Assembly: GCA_029783825.1 (NCBI GenBank)
Contig: JAREIK010000343.1
Location: 558,001 to 622,000 of the forward strand
DNA: 64,000 nt
From: Sapria himalayana
Lineage: Eukaryota > Streptophyta > Magnoliopsida > Malpighiales > Rafflesiaceae
Reading direction: 5' to 3'
Positions 45,359 through 56,302 of the stretch are shown here, in pieces. Under the pieces are notes generated by a model. The model was not told the DNA's origin and searched no databases. It saw only the letters and a list, made by a program, of their open reading frames with translations. Numbering within the stretch: position 1 is the stretch's first letter; each line of letters opens with the position of its first letter. The translations under genes and the position numbers were made by a program.

Positions 45359-48300
45359 CTGCGGGAAACGGCGCATTGAAATGTGCTGCAGGAAAAACAG
45401 AAGCGCGGGATCGGATTACCTCGATGGAAGGCATGGACACGGAGACGTGAAGGTCGTCTCCTCCGTTGACGGCCTCCATCATCGTGATGCAGTGCGAACT
45501 CTCGACGTTTTGTGCCGGATCCTGGCCGGTGGCGATGAAGATGGCGGAGACGATGTTGCTGGCGTGAGCATTGAATCCCCCGAGGGCCCCAGCCACGGCG
45601 GAGCCGGCCAGGTTCTTTAGCACGTTTAGCTCCACGAGCGAAGCAACGCTGGTCTTGAGAAGATTCTTCACGACGTCTCCGTTGATGGTTGCCTCGCAAA
45701 CAACAGATTTTCCCCGCCCTTCGATCCAGTTAACAGCAGCCGGCTTCTTATCCGAACAAAAATTTCCTGACAGTCATGGAACTGCAGATTTATCAAGCAG
45801 AAAAATATTCATGTTCGCCGAGGAATGAGCTGTCGATGCGACTAGCCTACTAGTGATTGGGCTGGCCTTGGCCAGCCTTGGCTGGCCTGGTTGCTGACAC
45901 TGGCCAGTGCCCAATGGCTACTAGTGACCGGCCTGGCCAGTGCTCACCGGCCAGCGGCCACTGGCAGTGCCAGTGGCCCCTGATTTAGTCAGGTAAAGTT
46001 TGTATTTAAAATAAAATTTTAATATTTAAATATTAAAAATTAATTACCCTACAATGTAAACAAAAAATAAATAAAATCCTATCTCAATAAAATTAATTAC
46101 ACTGGCAGTCCTCTGATACAAATGTCCAGTCTATATGATTCAGATTAAACGTACCAAGTGGCCCAACTTAGTTATGCTTGGCCCCGCATGGTGCGGTTCA
46201 TAACCATGCTTGGGTTTGAATCATGCGACCATGACCCGAGACCGGGTGACATAAAAATAAAATTGAGTAACTAATTTTCTATGGTGGCGCTGCCCACAAA
46301 ACCAACATGATTTGGCGTGACTAGAGGTGTCAAACGGGCCGGCCTGACACGGCCCAGCCCATTTTTTTTGGGCACGAACGTGCTACCGTGCCGGGCTGGG
46401 ATCCGGGCAAGGAACGGCCCGTAGGCACGGCAGGCCGTGCCGGGTCGAGAATCGGGACCGCGGGTCGGGATCCAATCAGACCCGACCCGCTGTCTTTTTT
46501 TTCGGGAGGGTTGGGTCACTCCCACGCGTGCCCGCGTGAAACAGCACGGGAAGAACCCGTGCCGGGCCAGGCACGGCACGTTCCAACCCCGAGCACAACA
46601 TGGGCCCGGGCACGGTTTAAAAACGTGCCGGGCAGGCCCAGGCACGGCCGAACCGTGCCGTGCCTCGTGCTGGGCCAGCCCGGCCCGGTTGACACCTCTA
46701 GGCGTGACCCGAGACAACCCGACATGTTAGATACAAGTCTACTCGGAATCATGCTGCTCGTGGCGGTCCGGGCCAGGCTGACTATCAATCGTGCATCACC
46801 GGGCACGATACGGCTTTCATATCAACAAATTTCAAGTGAAGGTGTCGAACAAACCGTATCAATCATGCCACTGTGCCGTGTCAGGCACGACACAATATAA
46901 TTCTCTCGTCATGCCAAGCACGGCACGGGAATCATTTGGCCTTCCCAGCATGGCACGATGGTACAATTGAGTTCGAGGCCTTGTCGGCCGTGCCAAACCG
47001 TCAATGCAGAACTCGTTGCGTGAAAACGCAACGAGTGACCGGCTTACATGGCCGACCAATTATAATCAACCACGTAAGCAAGATCAAGCTAACGTGGTCA
47101 ATTTTTTAAAAAAATATAATAACTCGACGTATCGAACAATTTCCCGACAAGACTTGAACTATGCCTCTTAGTAGGTCCCGAGTCCCAGAGCCGATTGACC
47201 ATGCCACCGGGCAAGGCACCTGGGTCATGCCTAGGCCCGGCACAAAGCATGGCTCGCGCCTACCTAGCATGCCACAAACCGTGTCATTGGGGAGGCACGA
47301 CCTGGGACTAGGGATAGTTTCTGACCATCCTGGTCCTGGCCTGGCGAGGCTGAACCAGGCAGTAGAGCGAGCTGACCAGCCCAGTTGATACCTCTAATTC
47401 CAAGCTCATAAGTATAGTCTCGATATTCTAAACATCGTATGAGTCATCATCTCAAGCAGGTAAATATGTTTTTTAATATGTTTTATATTCCTTTCACCTT
47501 GACCAATTATCATATAGGCAACATAGAGATGTCAATCGGGCTGGCCTAGCACGGAAAAATCTCGTGCCCTGGTTAGGCACGAGCCGTGCCTAGCCCGGCA
47601 CGGGTTCGTCCCGTGTCGGGTATCCCCCGAGCCCGACCCCGCGATCGCCCCTCCAGCAAAAAAGACCATGGGTCGGGTCTGATTGGACCCGACCCACGGT
47701 CCCACGAGGCCCGAACCGTAAGGCCAGGTCGGGCCTGACTTTTTTAAACCGTGCCTGGCCCAGCACGAAGGCATGCTCGTGCTCAAAAAACGGTCCAAGC
47801 CGGCCCGACCCGGCCCGCTTGACACCTTTAAGGCAACCAAATAATAAAGAGATAAAATAAAAAAAAAATATTTTAAATATTTATTTTCTATCTAAAATTC
47901 TTGTATTTTAATATCATATGACTTTTTTTTTTCTTTTTTTGAGTCCATTACAAATTATAATATAAAATTCTTGTTGTATGTGACACATGACATACATCAA
48001 GAGTGAATATATTACTTATATAGCATTATGATATTTTAGTGAATATTTTATGTTTTTTTATTTTGGAGAAATTCATTTTTTTTCTCAGTTATATTATTAA
48101 GTTAATTATATGACACATACACCTAAAATAAAAAATATCACATAAGAACTCATCTCTAATGATTCTCATATATATATTAATCATGAAATTATTATTTAAA
48201 ATATTATCAAAAATAATACTAAAAAAATTATTTTAAATATCATATTCACTAAAGATCCTCGACAAAAACTCTTGTATGACAAAGTAACTATGAGAACATA

Positions 48301-51300
48301 GAATTTCACAAAATATTAAATTTTTTTATTTAGTCAACCAAGAACATATCCACGGTATTTCTTAAGATGATTAATGACTACTTATTTTTTTAATTTTTAA
48401 ATATTTTATCACATCATTCTTACTAATCAACTTAAAATTTAATGACAAGGAAACTGAATATAAGCTTACATAATATGAACAAATCTAGGAATATCTAAAA
48501 TTTAGTTAGAAATTTAATATTAAAATTAGAAATCAATTCTATCATATATTTCATTTCAAACTTGATGCAATAAAATAAGATGATCAATGAACCTAAAATT
48601 AATTTAACTTCAAAGAACTCACCACTCAGTTGAGTTTTGATGTATCAACTAGGATGGGCTGCCTAGGCACAACACGAGATACAACACAATTCAGTCAAGC
48701 ATGGCATGACATAGCCCGATTCAGAGTCATGCATGAACCAACCTCATGCAGGCCAATAGCACATCTCAAGCCAATAGCACATCTCAAGCCAATAGACAAT
48801 AGCACAACTCAAGCCAATAGCTAATAGCACAACCCAAAGTCATGCATAGTCAATTGGCATGCATGAGGCTGGTTCATGCAGGCCAATAGCACAACTCAAG
48901 CTGAGAGATATGGCACAACATAACATAGCATGATGATGCTTGAGAACCAATTTTGGCCTAGCTTGTCAAACAAGCTGGCCTAGATCTAATCTAGGCTTGA
49001 CCTAGCTTGCCACAAATCAGAATGACCCAGCTTGGCACAAATCAGCGTGACCCAGCTTGGCACAAATCAGCGTGACCCAGCTTGGCACAAACCAGCGTGA
49101 CCCAGCTTGGCACAAATCAGCGTGACCCAGCTTGGCACAAATCAACATGACCCAACTTGGCACAAACCAGCGTGACCAAGCTTGGCACAAACCAGCATGA
49201 CCCAGCTTGGCACAAACTAGCATGACCCAGCTTGGCACAAACCAGCGTGACCCAGCTTGGCACAAACCAGCGTGTCCCAGCCTGGCACAAACCAGCATGA
49301 CCCAGCCTGGCACAAACCAGCGTGACCCAACTTGGCACAAATCAGCGTGACCCAGCTTGGCACAAATCAGCGTGACCCAGCTTGGCACAAATCAGCATGA
49401 CCCAGCATGACCCAAGCAAAAGGCATGCTAAAAAGATGTGCCAATACAACACGTCTCATGCTAAAAAGCATGTCCTCCAAGGCACAACATATTTGCCACT
49501 TCTAATTGGATTTGTATGGAATCCAATATACCATATTTTTGTGTGCATTAATAATTATATTATTTAAAGTGATCAGTATCATCTATACTCATATATATAT
49601 TACAATATATATAATGCTCAATTTTTTTCAAAACCATAGAATTTTTATTTTTAAATAATTTTAAAATATCTTTACACTATTAAAATTTATCTATTTTATA
49701 AATTTTTGAATAAATGAGCCAATAATGTGATAAAAAGTTAATTTAATCCTCAAGCTTTTTGATCAAGCTGTCATTATCATCTATATCTAAATCTAATTAA
49801 TTTTTATAATATTCAATGTTTATCATTTTTTTAATTTATGAGACTAGAAGTAGAAGAAATAGAACAATACTTTTATAATTATTTATTTGTTATTTTTAAT
49901 TTATTTTTTATTTAAACAATATTAATAAAAATAATATACATCTAGCATAATATGTGCTATTACTTGTTAGGCGGCTGATATTTTTTCTCCTCTACCTTAC
50001 TTTCATTTTCTCATCACTAAAATTACTCAAATGTTCTATCAAATCAAAATTACAATTATTTTTAAAAAAAACATAAGCACAAATATAATAACAACACTTT
50101 TATAATTTTAAAAAATAACCCAAAGACAAAAAAAAGAGAAAACAAGATGACAAATAAGCTGTGAAAAATAAAATATATTATATATTAATATAATATCTAT
50201 AAATTTCACTTAACAATTTTTCTCAAATTTAATTGTAATATTTTTTTTATTTAAATTACGCATTGATATTTTTAATTAAATAAAATTAAATTTATAAAAA
50301 ATATATTAAGTCTAATTATTATATAGTCTTGGGTCTTATGATTTATATTTCAGAATAAAGAAAAAAATAAACAACTTTGTAGCTTGTGCCTTGGCCCTTG
50401 TGCTGCCCGAACCAGCCCAAATCGGTCCGTACTAGCACTACCCGCTCAAAGCCCATCACGATCCGACAAGGCACAGCATGGCCCGACACTATGTGGGACA
50501 GCCGTGCTAGACCGGGCCAGCCATTTCCCTTGCCATGTCTAAAATTATTTCAAATTCAAAAATTTTACTATTCAGTTAGATTTAAAGATATCAACTCTGG
50601 TGGATTACCAATAGAGGTGTCAACCGGGCTGGGCCGGCCCGGCACGGTTCGGCCCGCGGCACAACACGCTGGCACGGGTTTGTCCCATGCCGGGTGTCCC
50701 GTGAGCCCGAACCCACGATGGCCCCTCCCGCAAAAAAGACCGTGGGTCGGGTCTGATTCGACCCGACCCTCGGTCCCCCCGAATCCCGAACCGTACGAAC
50801 ATGCAAGCCCGAGCGGGCCCGGCTATTTTAAACCGTGCAGGGCCAGGCACGGCGGCAAGCTCGTGCTCAAAAAATTCAGGCCGGCCCTGCCTGGCCCATT
50901 TGACACCTCTAATTACCAAGGCACAACATGAGACACAGCACAATTCAATCATGCATGGCACGACATAGCCTAATTCAAAATCATGCCTGGATCAGCCTCT
51001 GGCCAAATAAAGGCCAACAAGACAACTCAAGCTGTATTGGGCTAGAGTTTGTGGGATGAGAGGCACAACACAACATAGCCTAGCATGATGATCATTGAAA
51101 ACTAATTTTGGCTCAACTAGCCAAACAAGCTAGCTCGGATCTAACCTAGGTTTAACCCGACTTAGAGCAAAATAGCATGACATGACACGATCCAAACAAA
51201 AGGCATGCTGATGAGGCATGCCGATCTACCCATTTTCATAGTCATGTTGGCATGCAGCATCCCATATCAAAAACCATGTCATATAGGGCACAACATGTTT

Positions 51301-54300
51301 AATAACTGTAATTAGGTTTATATGAAATTCAATAAATTATATTTTTTAGTGTAATAATCGACATGTTTCTTAAGATGACCGGTACCACTAATACTTTTTA
51401 AACACATATAATTTTTATAATATATATTATGTACAATCTTCTTTAATACCCTTAATTTTTATTTTTTATTATGTTAAAATATATTTAGAATACTAAATTT
51501 TATCTATTTTTAATTTTTTTAAGAGCATGGTTCATCGCCATAAAAAAAACTTAATTTCATCCTTAAACAATTTGGTTGGATTGTCATTATTATTTATATC
51601 TAAATCTAATTAATTTTCACAATATTCCATGTTTATCAATTTTTTTTAATTTATGAGACTAAAAGTAGGACAAGTAAAACATTGTTTTTCTAATTACTTA
51701 TTTGTTATTATTAATTAATTTATTTATTTAAATATTATTTATAAAAATATATACACAATGCAATATGTGCTTTTACTATTTGGGCAGATGATATTTTTAC
51801 ACATCTACCTCATCCTCATTTTCTCATACCTCAAAGTTATAGCTCATCATGAAAATTACTTAAATGCTCCATCAAATAAAAATTATAGATGAAAAAAAAA
51901 AAATAAGATAGCAAAAAAAAATAGAGAAAACAAGATTGTAAATATACTTATATTATATATATATATATATATATATTTATTTATTTATTTATTTATTTAT
52001 TTTTTTAGGATGCAAATGTAACATTCAACGAATTTTGCCAATTGAGCAAATGGATTAAATCCAACATCTGACAAATTTATGTTTTTTATTTATTTATTTT
52101 ATATTTTGATAGACATGACAGCAACAAACAATGTCCTATTGATAAAAAACAACCATTTTAAAATAACTATATTTTTAAAATGTGGCCCATACCACATTTT
52201 GTGCTTCTAATGAGAGGGACATGGATCATGACTAACATGCTCAAGACAACGTGATCCAAGTCATGGGGTGACACGAGTTCAGTTCATGCACAATTCTAGA
52301 TCATGTCATGCTGAGTCTGGCATGACTAAATCATGTTGTACCGTAAGCAGTGCTGCAGACTGGGTCATCGGCCATGCCGCAAGACGTGGTGCCAACATGC
52401 TCAAGCTACCAGTCCCACTTGACACCTCTAGGCAGAAGTGATCAGGTTAAGCAAATTAAATGCATGCACCATTTATTTAAAACATTTCACGTGCCCTATT
52501 TTTTTTTTAAAATGACCTCATGCCAAGTCCAACAAAGCCAACCCAAAGTCATTTTAAATCCTTTTACCATAAAATAAAAAAAAATATTTTTTTCATTATA
52601 AAATATGATTTTACCATGTCATCAATCCGATATAAACATTTAAGTAACAAACCACATCTTTTCAACCAATGCAACTCCCACAACCTAATAAAGTATCACA
52701 TCATGTAGAATTGTTTAACTAGATATATATATATATATATATATATATTCCCATTAAGTACAATAATTATTTTTAGTATCTTCTTAATATTAAAAATAAT
52801 TAAAATATTCTTTGAATAAAGTCAATTAAATATACAAAATACAAATGTTAAAATAAATATGTTAACTATTTTTTCAACAACCTTATAAAAAAATATTTTA
52901 AATTATTAACCTTACTTATTTTAATCATCTATCAATCAACTCAAATATCTTCTCATTAATATTAATCATTAATAATATATCAATATAACACACAAATATT
53001 ATTTAATCAGATTAATTTACTATAGAATAAAACAAAGTACTCAATCTCTACTGTTAATTAATTAAGTACTAGATTAATTAAAATAAATAATATTTTCTAA
53101 GATCTTTAGTTATCTCTAGTTTTTTCTTTATATTAGTCACTCTAGTCGTAATGATATGTGATTTATGATCATTTATTTAACTTCAAATCATAAATAACAA
53201 AGTAATTCATATATTATTTTATTTTAACCTATTTTTTATTGATTATATATGTTTAAATTATTATCAATACACTAGATCTCATAAGAACTCTAAAATTAAA
53301 TATGCTTGATCGTGATCACTACTAAGATATTTGACCAGTATAAAAATTTATCGTATACACATATTTTAGGATTGGTAAGTAAAGATTGAAAGAAGGGTGA
53401 AAAAAAATTTAAAAAAAAAAACTTATTTTTTTGGTGTACACAAATCATAAACATCTACCTACAAAACAAATATAAACATTCAAGGCATGTTTAACCATAT
53501 AACATTGTTCTGATATATATATATATATTATACACATGAAAGAAAAATTACTTTATAGTTGATATAGTTATTATATGATTTTTTCAAAGTTAATGAATTC
53601 ATAATTAATAAATCGAGATTTAAAATAAAGAATTAAAATACTTGATTAATGAATTGAGAATCAAATCAAATCAGAAATTAACTTTTTTTAATTTTTTTTC
53701 ACGTTAATTAATTCATATTTCCAACAATTAATGATATTTTTTTGGTATTTTAGTTTTTATTTTTATGATTTTTTTATTATTTTGTTAAATTTTCACGTTA
53801 AATTTGTAGCACCAAAAATTAATATTTCTTTTTTCCACAATAATTATTTCATACAATTGATACTTTTTTTTAGTATTTTAGTTTTTATTTGTGACTTTTC
53901 AATGATCTTGATCCCTTGAGAATCAGTATTAAATTAATTCATGTAAATTAATTCGTAATTCAATAATTAAATATTTGATTCATTCATATTTTTGATTCTT
54001 TTAAAAAGTTGAATTATTTATCTTCTGAATCGTAAATCAAATCATGAATCATATGATTTTGATGACAATTTATGTATTTCAAATCATAATTTTTATGAAG
54101 AATCAATGATAAATCATATATATTTAAAATTGAATCTAAAGCTACATAATATTAACCAGACATACATATCTATCATAAGTTCTAATCATGATGGGTAAGC
54201 ATTTTCAATCAATTGCTAAGAATTGATATACAAACATTGTTAACTTTTAAAATAGCAGTTATTGGGAGCAATGAAGAGGGTAAGATGAGGAGTGTTCAGC

Positions 54301-55674
54301 AAGCTTAAGATATGAAATGTAATGTACCAGATATGCTGATAACATCCATGTCGGGGAAGTCAATTTGAAGGAATTCAAGAACATTTTGGACACCCTTGGA
54401 GACCATATTCATCCCCATCGCGTCACCTGTGCTGCATGAAAACCTCACATAGAGGTTCTTTCCAACCATAGAACTCTGGATACTTTGTAGCCTCGCAAAC
54501 CTGCTTGTCCTGCATAAATTGAATGCTTCCATTGTTAGACATGACTAGAGACGATGCTGTTCATATGTGTGACTTTTACAATCCCATTCTATCAGCTTTC
54601 AGCTCAACCATTATGTGTTACGCCTCTTATGTTACAAACCCAGGTGACATTCAGATGAAATTATGCCTTGTGAGAACCATACCTGTTAAAAACAACAGCC
54701 AGATTGTCAAAGTTCTCAGGATTCTCCAGGAAGAACTTCAACTCCGATGTTCTTTTTGCTGTGCTGAATCTCACGACAGGAGCTCTGGTCATGCAATCCC
54801 TCAGAACAATGCTAGTGGCTCCACCAGAGGCATTTATAGCCTTGCAGCCTCTGTTTGTGCTCGCCACCAAGCATCCCTCGGTGGTAGCCATTGGAACTGA
54901 ATGCTTGAAACCATCGAGTAACAATGGACCAGCAATCCCGACCGGAATCTGCACGTAACCAACAGGCATTTCGCAACACTGTCCCAGAATGGAGTTGTAA
55001 TCGAACCCTTCTAAGGGCAACCCCTCGAGGGATCTCCCAGTCGTCCTCTGCAATGCCTCCCGGCGAACCAAAGCAGCTCGTTTACAATCCCCGAGCTTAG
55101 ATTCCAACACATAAGAAGGAATTGTCCCCTTAACAACAGAGCTAACAATTTCCTCGTCTTCTTCAGATGCTAAGTGGGAAACCAACACATCTGAACGAGG
55201 TAGAGGGAGGGAATCAGAAATGACAGCAGCAACGTTTGACGTGCGGTGGGAAAGGACGCGGTGGCGTTTGTTGGCAAAAAAATCAGGAGCGGTGTCGTCC
55301 ATGTCCCATGCATCGGGGGCGACCCGCCCTACAAATGACTGCACAAAACCGATCCCGAAGAACCCCAGGAGGTAGATAAAAGAGGCGAGGAGAGACACGA
55401 TTGCTCCAATTTCGGACAGCGTGACGGCATGAAGTGGCGTGCCGCTGCGAATCTTGTCGCGCCACCGATGGAGGAGAAAATAGGCAACCGAGAAGAATAG
55501 CGTGAAAAAAACGGCGTTCGTGAGGGACAGCGGAAGCGGGAGAGCGTCGGAGGCTTTCGGACCCGCCGATGACAACCTGTAATCGGATTGTGAAACTTGC
55601 TTTCGGTATCGCTGGCCGCCACCGCCGCTACGGAGTGCAGTGTCCCCGGAATTTTGCTGGCGGCGAGCGTCCAT
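45134..55674 (-). CDS. HMGR: 3-hydroxy-3-methylglutaryl-CoA reductase, complete, four exons
   Basis: Reaction: NADPH-dependent reduction of HMG-CoA to mevalonate, the committed step of the cytosolic isoprenoid pathway, at the ER membrane. Seen here: exons 54683..55674, 54328..54509, 45420..45766 and 45134..45358, giving 581 aa (usual plant length), GT-AG throughout. Two membrane segments lie at about 50-70 and 85-112, then a variable linker. Catalytic residues by family alignment are Glu266 (TTEGCLVAS), Lys398 ([10 protein letters not shown]), Asp474 (GQDPAQN) and His572 (SHMKYNRS). NADPH-site motifs DAMGMNM (361-367) and GTVGGGT (509-515) are present. Ser578 matches the SnRK1 phosphosite near the C-terminus. 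Odd: intron 2 is 8.6 kb; the other introns are 173 and 61 bp. Confidence 0.97.
45420..45766 (-). CDS. HMGR: HMGR coding exon 3
   Basis: Residues 392-507: [59 protein letters not shown], ending MPSIE. The acceptor TGTCAG and donor GTAATC keep frame. Confidence 0.96.
46322..46700. mobile_element. GC-rich hAT-like MITE, copy I
   Basis: Ends TAGAGGTGTCAAACGGGCC and GGTTGACACCTCTA, with a perfect target duplication GGCGTGAC. Palindrome GGGTCGGGatccaatcaGACCCGACCC. Confidence 0.95.
46837..47396. mobile_element. GC-rich hAT-like element, second subfamily
   Basis: Ends TGAAGGTGTCGAAC and GTTGATACCTCTA. Target duplication ATTTCAAG/ATTCCAAG. Core palindrome GCTTACATGGCCGACCAATT ... CCACGTAAGC around 47042-47073. 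It starts only 130 bases after copy I. Confidence 0.82.
47524..47830. mobile_element. GC-rich hAT-like MITE, copy J
   Basis: Ends TAGAGATGTCAATCGGGC and GCTTGACACCTTTA. Target duplication AGGCAACA/AGGCAACC. Palindrome GGGTCGGGTCtgattgGACCCGACCC. 307 bp. Confidence 0.92.
48638..49504. mobile_element. Old relic of the hAT-like family, expanded by a minisatellite
   Basis: Ends TGATGTATCAACTAGGATGG and TTTGCCACTTCTA resemble worn family ends. Flanks TTGAGTTT/TTGGATTT agree at 6 of 8. The body (AGGCACAACACGAG, CAATTTTGGCCTAGCTTG) matches the relic at 50584. The 25-bp array lies inside it. Confidence 0.6.
49017..49410. repeat. 25-bp minisatellite, about 15 copies
   Basis: Unit CAGCTTGGCACAAATCAGCG plus TGACC, with C/T and G/A variants. 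Because 25 is not a multiple of 3, the 123-residue minus frame is a 25-residue repeat made from all three frames of the unit; it is not a gene. Confidence 0.95.
50584..51311. mobile_element. Old hAT-like relic split by copy K
   Basis: Removing copy K and one ATTACCAA restores continuity with the relic at 48638 (ATATCAACTCTGGTGG then GGCACAACATGAGACACAGC). Flanks TTAGATTT/TTAGGTTT look like its own target duplication. Confidence 0.65.
50612..50911. mobile_element. GC-rich hAT-like MITE, copy K (nested)
   Basis: Ends TAGAGGTGTCAACCGGGC and ATTTGACACCTCTA, with a perfect target duplication ATTACCAA and the GGGTCGGGTCtgattcgACCCGACCC palindrome. 300 bp, the shortest copy. Confidence 0.95.
51952..52006. 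repeat. (TA)n(TTTA)n microsatellite
   Basis: A TA run followed by about seven TTTA units. Confidence 0.9.
52195..52430. mobile_element. Right end of an old hAT-like element
   Basis: Ends CCCACTTGACACCTCTA; the body has worn GACACG/CATGCTCAAG words. The left end was not found. Confidence 0.45.
53248..53420 (+). mobile_element. 5S-rRNA-derived SINE-like repeat, copy 4
   Basis: CAATACACTAGATCTCATAA, GAACTCTAAAATTAAATATG, CTTGATCGTGATCACTACTA, AGATATTTGACCAGT, then TTAGGATTGGTAAG and an A-rich tail. Confidence 0.65.
53596..54069. mobile_element. 0.5-kb interspersed repeat, copy 2
   Basis: Collinear with 32135-32683 at lower identity; the ends are worn. Confidence 0.5.
54328..54509 (-). CDS. 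HMGR: HMGR coding exon 2
   Basis: Residues 331-392: [12 protein letters not shown] to [18 protein letters not shown] and [12 protein letters not shown]. Donor GTACAT, phase 1, opening the 8.6-kb intron. Confidence 0.96.
54683..55674 (-). CDS. HMGR: HMGR coding exon 1
   Basis: Residues 1-331: a short Arg/Gly-rich cytosolic N-terminus, both membrane spans, the linker, and the catalytic start with [20 protein letters not shown] and [17 protein letters not shown]. Start at AAAGGGATGG. Donor GTATGG, phase 2. Confidence 0.96.
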
Positions 55675-55905
55675 CCCTTTATTACGAGGCCGGAACGGAT
55701 AGGACGCACTCAGAGCTCTTTTTTGACTTAAATTGGCACGAACCAGTCGTGACCTGCGCGGAGCCTAATAATCGGTGCGGAATCCGGGGAGCGTCGGCCT
55801 CGGCCATCCATCTAAAATTGCTTCTTGTGGGATGGATGTTGTCAGTTGTCCATGTCCTCCCCAGTCACATGCTTGTCAACACTGTTGATGTAGACATCAA
55901 ATCAT

Positions 55906-55944
<39 letters not shown>

Positions 55945-56256
55945 AAAAAATAAAAAAAGAAAAATAAAATTTAAATTAATACTTAATTCAAATAAATAAC
56001 ATAAAATAAATTCAAAATTTAAAATTTTATTATAAAGAAAATATATAAAAAAATAATGTCACACATTGTTATACATTTGAATTTAAAGTTCAATTTATTT
56101 AAAATGTATTTCTTGTAAGTATATGTTATAAAAATTATATAAATAATAGATTATAAAAATGAAAAAAAAAATAATGTTACAGAATTCTCATAATTTTAAA
56201 ATTTATAAGAATTGCCAAATTATATATATATATATATGTTAAAATCATGAATTTAG

Positions 56257-56302
<46 letters not shown>

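Larger units (their letters stand above)
45767..54327 (-). other. HMGR intron 2, 8.6 kb
   Basis: Packed with five GC-rich hAT-like copies or relics between 46.3 and 51.3 kb, a 25-bp minisatellite, a 5S-derived repeat and a 0.5-kb repeat. The first 200 bases next to exon 3 (45838-45985) are a GGCCAGTGC/CTGGCC-rich patch. No exon is missing. Confidence 0.88.

Noticed and set aside
45292..45699. 135-residue minus frame and plus frames over HMGR exons
   Set aside because: Shadows of the HMGR reading frame in GC-rich exon sequence.
49017..49388. 123-residue regular 25-residue repeat protein
   Set aside because: Created by a 25-bp minisatellite read through three frames; the divergence shows no codon pattern.
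49017..49410. CRISPR-like array
   Set aside because: Units are contiguous with no unique spacers, and the genome is eukaryotic.
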